The notes beneath the pieces were generated by a model. That model was not told the origin of the DNA. It saw nothing but the letters and a program-made list of their open reading frames with translations, and ran no database searches. Source: Uranotaenia lowii (taxonomy: Eukaryota > Arthropoda > Insecta > Diptera > Culicidae). From it: DNA of 64,000 nt. Below are positions 35,813 through 45,999 of the stretch, in pieces; position 1 is the first letter of the stretch, and the number at the start of each line of letters is the position of its first letter. The stretch is from assembly GCF_029784155.1 (NCBI RefSeq), contig NC_073692.1:275757413-275821412 (forward strand), given 5' to 3'. Position numbers and translations under genes: made by a program.

Positions 35813-36365
35813 GCGGATTAGTCGATACTTTTAGAGGAGACTGTGGATAAAAGTGACCTAGAGCTACCAGAGGCATTTGTCTGCAGCCATCTGATGAAGT
35901 GCAAGAGGTTTTCGTTCTTTGAGATGATGCTTCGTTCGTTGGCATACGTTTACCACTACTTGAACAATTTGCAAACTTCGAGGAGTAAGCAACCAATGAA
36001 TACTATTGGCTTGACTAGTGTGGACATTCAGAATGCGAAGAGGACATTATGGTTGATCGTTGTGGAGAGGATTGAGCAGCAGCAGAAGTCAAATGTGGTA
36101 TCTAGCAGCCTGGTCAAGCTGTAACCATTCGTTGATGAGTTCGGAGTGCTGCGGGAAGGTACTAGAGCAACAGGAGAAGAAATTCTGTCTTACGGTTCGA
36201 AGTTCCCTATAATCCTACCTAAGAAGCACTAGAAGACAAATCTGTTGCTGGATTTAAACCATCGAAAGTACGGCCATGCCAACGATGAGACCGTTTTCAA
36301 CAAGGTTTAACAGAAATTCAGGATGCCACATCTGCGAGTGGAGGTGCGTCTAGCTACAGAAGTAA

Positions 36366-36838
36366 CACAGATTACGCCAATTGGCTTATTTTAGTTTTAA
36401 TATTGTTTTATGCAGACTTTTCCATGGCATCCATATTTTTAAAATATTTTAAATGGAATCTGTACAAATCACCAAATGCTTGGGAGAGTAAGTGATAATA
36501 CGAGAAAAAAAAAACGAAACAGAAAGCTCCCACAGTAAAATTTCTATCAGATTCCACAGCTGCCACAGTAAAATTCCTATCATATGTGGATAGTCTTAAG
36601 AGGGCTTTGAAAGGTTTTTTTTAAAGCTATGTCTATAAGGTCTAATAGAACTATTCTGTTGGATGTTTCATAATAAATAGCTTATAGAATTAGCTTTAAA
36701 GACGTTAAAAAAACCGGGCCAACTAGTCCATATGTTAGCTGTAAAGTAGTTGTGCTAAAGCGTAGAATGCGCTCTGGCTTATAGAGTAGCTTTAGGAAAT
36801 TGTCTTAAGCGAACTGTTAAGATTCGAAAAAAACTTAA
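36366..36838. repeat. AT-rich stretch with a 27-bp direct repeat
   Basis: CCACAGTAAAATTTCTATCA and a near copy (CCACAGTAAAATTCCTATCA) occur in tandem around 36527-36582. The following ~250 bp contains several TTTAAAG/CTATA words in both orientations and may be a decayed small hairpin element. No gene. Confidence 0.35.
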
Positions 36839-36839
36839 A

Positions 36840-37290
36840 TTGTTACTTGGGTTCTGTGCTGGCGATTCTCTGCGCTCGTGGTCGTCTGTGCTTGGATCAG
36901 CTCCTGAATGCTGACAACGCACAGCGCACAACCAAAGCACGAGAGTAACTCAACCTCTGGCGGAAACTTCTGGCTGTCCTGGGACATCTCACTGGCGATC
37001 CTTTGGCTGCTGGCTGGCTGCTGCAGAACTTGCTAACCGCAAGTCTAAAACACTTGAGTACCCCTCTCACTATTTCATAATTTTCCAATCCAGACGTATC
37101 TGGGCCCATAACCTGTTGAAAACACAGATTTCAGTGGTGGAATAGAGTTATCTATATTAATGTTTCGTCAGTCTAGTCATTACATGACTACACAATTCAT
37201 TAGTGATTGCTATTGTCACACTCTCCACTTATCATATTTTCTAACCGTGACAGTACTCATTTCTCAATGAGTACTTTGATACTCTTACCC
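36840..37290 (-). mobile_element. Copia-type 5' end: LTR edge, primer-binding site and leader
   Basis: On the minus strand an LTR-like end TTTTCAACA is followed directly by GGTTATGGGCCCA (37101-37113), the half-tRNA-Met primer-binding site known from Drosophila copia. Downstream (leftward) is ~250 bp of leader-like sequence that opens MGPDTSGLENYEIVR by chance from the primer-binding site ATG. The far LTR end is not resolved; it must lie right of 37114 and before the SINE at 37295. The rest of the element is missing. Confidence 0.5.
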
Positions 37291-37294
37291 AGAA

Positions 37295-37462
37295 TTTTGT
37301 ACGTCTCGGTGGTCGAGTGGTTAGCGTGGTAAGACGGTAATCGCTGGTCCACTGATGGCATGGGTTCGATTCCCATCTTGGTACTGGGTATTAAATGTTA
37401 ATCTTAAGTTGTTCACGTCATTTATTCAGTCTGTAAAGCCTAAATCGGCTAAGACGGTGTTT
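37295..37462 (+). repeat. tRNA-derived SINE or tRNA pseudogene, different family
   Basis: A box TGGTCGAGTGG (37310-37320) and B box GGTTCGATTCC (37363-37373) match Pol III consensus, and the T stem ATGGG/CCCAT is perfect. The acceptor stem pairs poorly and the anticodon arm is not canonical, so it is not a working tRNA gene. A non-tRNA tail follows to about 37462. Confidence 0.65.
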
Positions 37463-39440
37463 GTCTTTTTAGAATACCTGGCAACATGCTTGTCCAACAC
37501 CTCGCAAACAGAACAAAGCAGAGAACGAATTACACTTTTATCATTTCGGTTTCCGAGTGCACTGCTCAGCCGATCAACGTTCACAAATCTTTTTGCCGAG
37601 TGCGCCCAATTGCGGTTGCTCTGACGGTCGGGTGGACGTCGCTCGCTCTAAAGAAAAGAGAAGGAGCTGGCTAGAAAATTGTGCTCTAGCGACGCTGCTG
37701 AGTAGCTCAGTGTATCAAGCCAGAAAGATTTCAATGCAGTAATGTTTTCTTCAGAAAAGCCGTTATGCAGAGCGGAACAGAGCATCAGTCGAAGAGGTCC
37801 AATGTATGTTTATGTATGAACTATTTTTGTAGGTAGCCGGGTAGGGCACTTTCTGGCAAGTTATTTAAAAAACATGGGGAAAACCGGATAAATAATCTGA
37901 AATTTTCCATTCCAAAAACCGAGCAATATCAGTCCAACTCTGAGGAAATTCAAGACATTCATCTAGTGATGAAAAACGACTTACATTTTTTTGTCGCAAC
38001 AGATCAGCAGTGTCAAATTTATGTTTATAGCATACGAAGGAAAGTTTTGGTTTGATTTTTTATGAAACAAACTTTCACAAATGCAATTTTCAACAAACAA
38101 TTTTAAACTGAATTCGATTTTCTTGTTTCATTTTCCAAATAATGTGGATAAAACTGGGCAAAATCCAAGTAGTTTTTTCACAATATCCGGGCATCCGCAA
38201 ATTGCTGTATACTTAGGTTTATGTACTTTAAATATCGTACGTTAGTAGCATTAATTTACAAAAGTAGCAATTCGCAAAGTAACATTTAATAAAATAATCC
38301 AAAAATCTTTGTCTATTATACAAACCGTGAAAATTATGCAGGGATCTGGGACAAATTTTAGTAATAAAACTGCAAAACTTTCACAAATCGTAAAATTTAG
38401 GATTTATCTTCCTTTACCGCTACGCTTTTGATATTTTTCGACCGAAGAATGCTTTCTAGCAGATCATTGGTCCTGGTGCAGAACATCAATCTAGAGGAAC
38501 TCGATCAGGAATGACCAGATAGATGTTTTGGGCAAAGTTGTTAATTCGCATATTTTGATATAAAATTTAAAGTCGAGAGATTCAAAAATAGCGCGATAAT
38601 AACAATAACTTATTTTAAAACACTGTTCAAGTATTTTTTTTTTAATTTAACCGTATCTCCTTGGGTAAAGATTGTAGAACTTTGACATGTTAAACAAAGT
38701 TGTGTATTTTATTGAGATAAATAACTTTGTAGAAAAAACTTAAGCTCTATAATGCTTAACAAGAAAGTTATGATTTATATCACGCTATTGATGGACCTCT
38801 AAACTTTATTTTTCATATCAAAATATGCGCTATATTATACAGAGCAATGTTGTCGAAGACACCAGCATTCTATCTTAACTACCTTTGGAGTTATTAATTT
38901 AGTTCCGTTAGATTTATGTTCTGCATTGTAAATTCTGACGCACTTCGAAACATCGATCCAGACGCAACCGATGAAGACAAACCGAGTTTTCTGTAAAGCT
39001 TCTCTTTCGCCCGAGTGCGAACGAATTTATCTGCACTGAGAACGCACTTCATCAGTTTGCTTGCTTCTCTTGCCCACACTTGGGTGGACGCTTGGTCGCT
39101 CTGGAGGTAACTGAGCATTTTTTAAAGATTCTCCGTTTGGGGAGAGCACAGCGAAAAAAATACACGCTCTTACTATGAACGGGCTAATCTGAGGAGCGAT
39201 GCCAAGCATGCCTGGCAACACTGTTAACACAAACCCAATTTGAGTATTCTCGCCTAACCGTGTGATGATGTAAACATTTATACCGCATTTATCATCATCA
39301 CCTGTTATCAGCAATTATTGATCTATTGTTCTCGATTGCAAATTGAACATAGCAAGAGAAACCAAAACAAACAATGTTTTAGTTCTGCTCGTGGTAGCAG
39401 AAGTTTGCTGCTGTGCTGGAGGAAACCGTAAGTTTCAACA
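37463..39440. other. Mixed repeat scraps, no gene
   Basis: 37850-38210 is a diverged relative of the AGGTTGCCAG family (CCGGATAAATAATC, TGGGCAAAATCC, ATATCCGGGCAT). About 38540-38835 is a short palindromic element: GCATATTTTGATAT at 38549 reappears inverted at 38815-38829. Two blocks, 37530-37700 and 38990-39110, share GAGTGCG and GGGTGGACG words and may be a diverged repeat pair. No coding domain seen. Confidence 0.4.
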
Positions 39441-39449
39441 ATAGCAAAA

Positions 39450-40290
39450 TTAGCTGCTATTCAATCGGCCTTGGATAGTATCGCTACACGACCTGTTGAA
39501 CACTTTTTTGTTATTACTAAAAGTCTCAGTTCTGTTGAAGCTATCCGCTCTATAAGACCAGTAAATCTCACGAAGTATTTCCTCAAAAAGATACCAGATA
39601 TATAAACCACTTTATAAAGACGATGCTTTCCATCACCTTTGTCTGGGTCCCTTCACATTGCTCGATATTAGGCAATGACAGGGCCGATTCCCTTGCAAAG
39701 GTGGGTGCGATGGACGGCAACATTTACTAGCGTGAAATCGTCTTCAACTACTTCTACTTCTTGGCTCGGAGAAACTCTCTTGTTAACTGGCAGCGCAGAT
39801 GGGACGAGGATGAGTTGGGTCGGTGGCTTCACTCGATTATCCTTAAGTCCTTGTTCCTGGTTTAATAGATTGGACCTGAGTCGAGATTTCATTCATGTCC
39901 AATCATTTTTCCTTGAATGCGGTACTCTATCGTTTAAGTATTGCTGGCAGCAATTAGCGTGGTTGTGGCAAAGGTTACCACGACATCGAGCATATCGTTT
40001 GGTCATGTGAGGTCCACCTGGCCGCTGGAGCGATTTTAATAGATTTTCTTCGGGCCCGAGGAAAACCACCCTGCACCAAAGTAAGAGATGTACTGCGATA
40101 GACATTGATCACATGTTCGAAATATACATTTTTCTAAACGCTATTGTTCTCCGCCTATAATTCATTTCATTTACATATTTCCCTATTTATTTATTTCCTG
40201 TTCTCTTTAAAAAGTGAAAAAAGTGATAAAGTGATGTAAATCTAAGCAAACAATTATAAAGCCTCAAAGTATAAGCCGCTTCAAATAAAG
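39450..40290 (+). pseudogene. Non-LTR retrotransposon C-terminal RNase H remnant
   Basis: Blocks in shifting frames: ALDSIATRPVEHFFVITKSLSSVEAIRSI, then ITFVWVPSHCSILGNDRADSLAKVGAMDG (the RNase H PSH..I.GN..AD..A motif, near 39640-39720), then NWQRRWDEDELGRWLHSII and LDLSRDFIH. This is the RNase H and following region of I/Loa-type non-LTR elements. Several stops and indels break it. The 3' UTR appears to run on to the RTE insertion at 40317. The clade is a judgement from motif order. Confidence 0.68.
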
Positions 40291-40316
40291 AAATTACAAA
40301 TAATAAGTTTCAACCA

Positions 40317-41392
40317 CCATCTATTCATCGACTTCAAAGCCGCATACGACACGATCGACCGTAACGAGCTATGGAAAATCATGGACGAGAACGGCTTTTC
40401 CGGGAAGCTAATTAGACTGATCAAGGCGACGATGGATGGAACGCAGTGCTGTGTGCGGATTTCGGGTGAATTGTCGAGTTCATTTGAGTCGCGCAGGGGG
40501 CTAGAAAGTGTTATTCGACGATCGGTGGGCAAAACGCGGGGCACGATTTTAAACAGATTCAGTCAACTTATCTGCTTTGCCGACGACATTGATATAGTCG
40601 GCAGATCATCTGCGGCGGTGGAAGACATCTACCGCAAACTGAAACGCGAAGCAGGAAGGATTGGGTTGATGATTAATACGTCCAAGACGAAGAACATGCT
40701 GGCCTGCGGATCCGAGACCGACCGAACCCGCTTGTCCAGTAGTAACAAGGTCACGATCGACGGTGACGAGCTGGAGATAGTCGAAGACTTTGTCTATCTC
40801 GGCTCACTGGTGACCACAGACACTGACACCAGCCGTGAGATCCGGAGGCGAATAATCAGCGGAAGTCGTGCCTACTATGGAATCCACAAGCAACTGTGGT
40901 CGAGAAGACTTAGCCCTCGCACGAAGTGTAACCTGTATATGTCGCTCATTAGACTGGTTGTTCTCTACGGGCACGAGACATGGATATTGCTCGAGGAGGA
41001 TCTGCGTACACTCGGAGTATTCGAGCGACGAGTGTTAAGAACCATCTTTGGTGGTGTACAGAAGACCGGAGTGTGGAGGCAAAGGATGAACCACGAGCTC
41101 GCGCGACTCTACGGCGAACCCAGTATCCAGAAGGTGGTGAAAGCTGGCCGGATACGCTGGGCGGGACATGTTGCGAGAATGCCGGACGACTGTCCTGCAA
41201 AACAGGTGTTCGCTACGAATCCGGTAGGAACAAGACGAGCGGGGGCGCAACGAGCGAGGTGGTTACACCAAGTGGAGCGTGATCTGGCGAACGTGGGGTG
41301 CCCGAGAAATTGGAGAACGGTTGTCATGGACCGAGTGAATTTTAGGAATTATGTTCGTCAAGTTATGTCGTGAGACGGAATATTATGTAAAT
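40317..41392 (+). mobile_element. RTE-type non-LTR retrotransposon, 5'-truncated, with target duplication
   Basis: Flanked by an imperfect ~21-bp direct repeat (core AAATAA.AGTTTCAACCA) at 40296-40316 and 41393-41413. The body starts inside the reverse transcriptase and runs to a 3' end TATTATGTAAAT. Such a 5' truncation with a target duplication is the usual product of incomplete target-primed reverse transcription. The last 95 bases of the same family recur at 49809-49903. Confidence 0.88.
40381..41373 (+). pseudogene. RTE-type reverse transcriptase C-terminal half, 330 codons open
   Basis: Open from MDENGFSGK to VMS with no stop. The codons just upstream also read in frame (FIDFKAAYDTID, motif A, near 40325-40365), so the true coding sequence begins at the truncation point. 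Motif C reads CFADDIDIVG near 40577. The region around ESRRGLESVIRR lacks the expected GLRQGD..S motif; about 45 bases appear to have been lost in frame. Downstream are the thumb-like VEDFVYLGSLVT, KCNLYMSLIRLVVLYGHETW, FERRVLRTIFGG, and a C-terminal region with RIRWAGHVARMPDD and QRARWLHQVERDL. The open frame suggests a young insertion. It is not a host gene, and the lost motif and missing endonuclease make it inactive. Confidence 0.85.
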
Positions 41393-41413
41393 ACAAATAA
41401 TCAGTTTCAACCA

Positions 41414-42869
41414 GTTAGAAAGTAGACTTTTTTAGTGTCTGAACACGAAACAAAAATGAACTCATATATTATTGCTGTTTTCTATGATTAAAAAGCATCC
41501 TTCTTAAGGTTGCAATTATGCCCGTATCTCCCCTTGTGAATGCTTGTGAATATAAATTTCATTGCCAAAGAAATATTTTTCTATTTACGAAAATATCACG
41601 TAGCCTGTAGGTGAATTCCATGAAGACAAACAACATGCATAGAATACCTTCAAGATAATAGAATGTGTTCAAATGTCATTTTTGTCCATTAGCTGTCCAC
41701 AAGAAATGAAGTGTCCCATGGATAATGCTACGCCACTGTGCAGCTAATACCTGCCCATCATCGGGGGCCATTCATTCTGACAACTGGTAGAAGGGGCTTT
41801 AAAATTTTTATACGTTTAAATTAGGTGTAATTTTATCGTCAGATGCGCGAGTAATCCTGCCTTTCTGCACCGCAATTGGAATGGCCTTCGTAGGATGGCG
41901 ATGAGGAATAAGAAGCAGAGGGCACCCATTGAATCGCGTTTGTGAAACGTGTTCTGTTGTCCATGAATCTTTCAGGCAACCGAACCAGGTCTTTCAGTCG
42001 CGCTGGTATCGATGATGATGATGATGCTGCGTGTTTGCCGGGATGCCTTTTGGGGTTCAGGACCTCCGGTCATTAACGGACAGGCGACGGACTCGCGCGA
42101 AACCTTCGAGATTCGTTTCTTCAGCGTCGCTTCGGTCTGGTTGAGATTGGTGTTGGGGTGTTGTTATGCATTATTAGAGGAAAGTCGGAGGACAATGTGA
42201 TGGCACCTTACGAGATGGACCCCGTGGGATTCCTTCAGCAGCCTCCAGCCAGTCAGCCAGCTAGGGGAAGAGGACCGTCATCAATACTTACAGAAGACGG
42301 CGGCAGGATAATTTTCAGCAGAAGCCTTCCTCAGTCGAGTGGCTCGAGGCTTGCGAAAGAGAAAGAGTGCATCATCAAAGAAACGACCAACCTGTCGAAA
42401 GTCAATGCTCGGGGATCGCTTGTTTGCAACATTTTTGCCCCTCTCTACATGAGGAGGCATTCCGGCTATCCAATCATGATGTGCATTTTTGCACGACTTA
42501 ATGCAGCATTTAGCAAACCCAACGAAACCTAACGATGAATGTGTGTGCATTGAGACAATAAATTTTTCCCGATGGCCCGAAAGAATGCTCCTTTTTGTTG
42601 GTCCCTTCAGCATGTAAAATGTTCAGACTTTTTTGCATCTTTGGCATGACGTTGACTTATGGCTCGTAATGATTGACTTCACGGATGCGAAGATTGAATT
42701 AGGTTGGAATTCCTGCAACCGCTTCTAATGTATTCCAATGAAGCCCGAATATGAAGGATGCAATTATTCGATCCAAAAAGGAACTAAGATACTTTTTCAG
42801 AAATCATCCATGCATAATAGGAATAAATCGGAAGATTAAAAATTCGGAGCAAATTTGTTCTGTTGTGTA
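41414..42869. other. Mostly single-copy-looking DNA
   Basis: GC-richer from about 41760 to 42740, with a short (GAT)n near 42010-42027. The ORF at 42158-42532 (124 codons) has no recognisable domain, and the reverse strand is also partly open, so I do not call a gene. Confidence 0.4.
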
Positions 42870-42871
42870 TA

Positions 42872-44069
42872 CAGTTGCGTTCAAAAAAGAATGAAATCGC
42901 GAGACGTTGCGTACCCACTTCCAACTTTGACAAGCTGCCATTTCTCTCTCGGTGGATTTTTTTTCATGAAAATTTCACACAATCTAGTTCTACTATCCAA
43001 CTAACACTCTACAAAATTTTAAGTCTTTACAACGCCGGAAAACAAAGATAGAGCTATTTCCGTAAAAAAGGGAAATTTGGAATTGCTCCACTAAACTTGC
43101 TGTATCTTCGACAATTTTCATTGAAAAATCTTGAAATTTGGTCCAAAGATGTAAAAATGTTTGATCTCATACCAGGCTTAGTTTCGTCAAAATCAATGAA
43201 CGTGATCAAAAATGGTGCCGGGTAAAAAATCAGGTGCATTATCGCCAGCAGACGATTTCATTCTTTTTTGGACGGATGTTCGTATGGAAAACATCGTAAT
43301 CCATGTATTCTTGGTTTGTTCTTTCACAAAATAAAAATTCATCACAAAGAATGTTGTAAATTAATAAAAACTTCATTCGTGCTTTGTTTCGGAAGCGATT
43401 TTCTCTTTTAACAGAGTTCAAAATAAGAAAAACAGAGTTTCAGAAATGACCTGCAAATTATTCCGATAAACGAATTTGATACACAATTAATGCGAGTATT
43501 CTATTCGCTCTTGTGCTTCAGTACCAGCTCTGTTGGTACAATTTCTATTTATAAACAAAGCAGGAATGAAATTTTTATCAATTTACAACACTCTGTAATA
43601 CATTTTGATTTTTTGAATGAAAAAACCAAGAATACATAGATTACGATGTTTTCCATACAAGCATCCGTCCAAAAAAGAATGAAATCATCTGCTGGGCGAT
43701 AATGCACCTGATTTTTTACCCGGCACCATTTTTGATCACGTTCATCGATTTTGATGAAATTTATCCTAGTATTAGATCAAACATTTTTACATCTTTGGAC
43801 CAAATTTCAAGATTTTTCAATGAAAATTGTCGAAGATACAGCAAATTTAGTGAAGCAACTCCAAATTTCCCTTTTTTACGGAAACAGCTCTATCTTTCTT
43901 TCCCGTCATTGTAAAGACTTAAAATTTCGTAGAATGTCAGTTGGATAGTTGAACTAGATTGTGTGAAATTTTCATGAAAAAAAATCCACCGAGAGAGAAA
44001 TGGCAGCTCGTCAAAGTTGGAAGTGGGTGCGCAGCTTCACGCGATTTCATTCTTTTTTGAACGCAACTG
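42872..44069. mobile_element. 1198-bp hairpin element with ~518-bp arms, TA-flanked
   Basis: Inverted arms 42872-43389 and 43553-44069 around a ~163-bp spacer. The ends read CAGTTGCGTTCAAAAAAG and its complement, with TA on both outer sides, so a Tc1/mariner-type target is likely. The arms differ at scattered positions. An inner motif CGTCCAAAAAAGAATGAAAT repeats the terminal AAAAAAGAATGAAAT word about 390 bp in from each end, so each arm carries the end motif twice. The short ORFs in the arms mirror each other and are not genes. Confidence 0.88.
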
Positions 44070-44070
44070 T

Positions 44071-45680
44071 ATATATAAAAATGGATTTCTGTCTGTTCCC
44101 TATAGACTCGAAAACTACTGAACCGATTTGCGTGAAACTTGGCAGATGGGGGTATTGAAGGCAGGGGAAGGTTTCTATTATGGTTTAAGACCCCTCCCTA
44201 TCTCATAAAGGGCAAATGGTATCAAATTAGGCATGGAGTGGTATTTGAGATCGAGGCGTATTTCTATGAATAAAAGGTACCCCTTCCTTCTCTCAGTGGG
44301 GTGATAGGAAGAAGGAAGGGGAGCAACTTTACAATTTTTCATATAACTCGAAAACAATTTCGATAACAAATCACGCAAACGAACCCAAATTTCATATAGG
44401 AAGGTATAAGGCTACGAGTCAAGTTTTTACGATTTTTGAGACCCATCTGTCCTTCCACTGAATGACTGGTTGGACCATAAGGGGAAGGTGATCTTCCATA
44501 CAATTTTATGCATTATTCAAGTAATCGCACAAAAAAAACAAATCTTTCATTCAAGTATATAAGAGTACGAAAAATATTTTTTTAATGTTTGGAGACCCCT
44601 CCCTCCCACCAACGGGAAGAGGGGGAGAAGGAGGGAGGATTTCAAACAACATTTATGGATAGCTCGAGAACTTATTTTCACATTTAATAGCAGAGGTTAT
44701 TCGAGTAGTTTTTTTTCAATGATTTATTAAGAATTCTTCCCCCTTTCACTGATTCGATAGGAAGGGGGAAGGAGAGCAACCAAACTTTTTTTTTTCAAAT
44801 AAATCGAGTGCTATTCTAGCAGATTGTTACCAATGGGAAAGAGTACTTAAATTCAAGAAATATTTCTTCGAAGATTTGCTTCCCCTCACGGGATAGGAAA
44901 GAAAAGAGAGGTGCCATACGTTTGTTTAAATAAATTTAAGAAATCATTAAATAAATTTAACCAAATTTTACATGGGAGGGAATAAGAATAAGAGAAATGA
45001 TTCAATGGTTATTGAAAAAAAACCCTTCTACCTTCCAGTTGGGGATAAGAGAGGGAAAAAGAAGTTCCGCACAACTTTTTGTGTAAATAGAGCACTTATC
45101 CAACAAATGGAACCAAATTTGAAAAAAAAGTATTCGAGTATGAAAAATGTCTCTTTTTTTTTTAAAAGAGAGATTCCATACAGTACAGAGCCGAGATTGG
45201 GCGAGGTTTTATCCCATAGTTTTTAAAACTTTTCATACACTTGAAACCATATTTTACAGAGAGGTTTTTTTTGAGATTCAAGACCCCTCCTTCATTCAGA
45301 GGAGAAACGTGAAGAAGGAGAGTATGTACAGCTCAAATACTTATCAAGCAGATGGAGCCATATGTGAATTAAAATGTTATTTGGTTACGAAAAATATTGT
45401 TATGGCAGTTTGTGGACCCTCCTTATATTTCAGGGAATAAAGGCAAATAAAAACGAGTTCTAGATAACAGATTTAAAAGAATTATTAAAATACAATTTCG
45501 AATCAAGTTATAAAAAAATCATTTCATTGAATCTAATCTTCTTTGTATCCCACCAATAATAATTTGATGTGAAAGCTCTTATTCTAAAGACACCGAACAT
45601 TTATTTATAAATAATGACAATGTTTTCACGCATTTTGTTGATTTTTACTCGGTGTAGCGACGCACACTGGGTCAGCTAGT
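44071..45680. mobile_element. Helitron-like non-autonomous element built of tandem units
   Basis: The left end begins TATATAAAAATGGATTTCTG, followed by CTGTTCCCTATAGACTCG and AAACTACTGAACCGATTT. The right end has a small stem (CGGTGT/ACACTG, 45651-45670) about 7 bases before GTCAGCTAGT, resembling the hairpin-plus-CTAG 3' end of Helitrons. Most of the interior (44190-45440) is array 2 of the ~110-140-bp unit seen in arrays 1 and 3, in reverse orientation. No Rep/helicase ORF. The hairpin element at 42872-44069 lies right at its left end. Confidence 0.5.
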
Positions 45681-45999
45681 ATAAAATAAAACAAAATACT
45701 TTTTGTATGCAAAACTTATAATAAAAGCACATTTCTTCTCATGTAAAGTCATGTAAAAAGGTCACGTTACTATAGTTATGGATATCCATCCATCATGTTG
45801 GCAACACTTCCCTCGTGATTTCCAATCTGTTCAACTGGCAACAATTGCAGTGAACACTACTAGCTCCTTTTTTAAACTCAAAATTAAGTATGACCGAGGC
45901 TCAAAATATAGTTCGATTCAATGAACTGTTAAGTACCTTTTTTCTTTTTCCTTGTGATGGTTCAAAATGGAGTATGAACTGCGCACTCAAAATCGATCC

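Larger units (their letters stand above)
31330..36365 (+). pseudogene. BEL/Pao LTR-retrotransposon pol remnant, cut into five pieces
   Basis: Scattered pol pieces on the plus strand, in order: the region upstream of the reverse transcriptase (31330-31405, and 33279-33500 with ILQETTRRTNSGKLE), the reverse transcriptase start (KVNGVSLNSMLLKGPDLLTS, around 33562-33660), the RNase H-proximal region (VSIPRLELMAVVLGARFQK and WIKSDTRRYYQFVAFKV, about 35065-35255), and the integrase zinc-binding region (KFPIILPKKH, KYGHANDETVFNKV, about 36200-36310). These blocks have BEL/Pao style. The gaps are filled by a mariner, a poly(A) tract, a palindrome-rich TIR element and a mariner scrap. Stops and frameshifts are frequent and parts of pol are missing. 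No LTRs of this element were identified. Confidence 0.75.

Noticed and set aside
37302..37384. A functional tRNA-Ser-like gene
   Set aside because: A and B boxes and the T stem are good, but the acceptor stem pairs poorly and the anticodon arm is not canonical; a SINE or tRNA pseudogene fits better.
40381..41373. Intact host gene of 330 codons
   Set aside because: Motifs are those of an RTE reverse transcriptase, and a target duplication brackets the truncated element.
42158..42532. 124-codon ORF in a GC-richer block
   Set aside because: No domain, opposite strand also open over much of it, and no splice or polyadenylation context that would support a gene.
43054..43948. Mirror-image ORFs beginning MHLIFYPAPFLITFIDFDE
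   Set aside because: They are the same sequence read from the two arms of a hairpin element, with no known domain.
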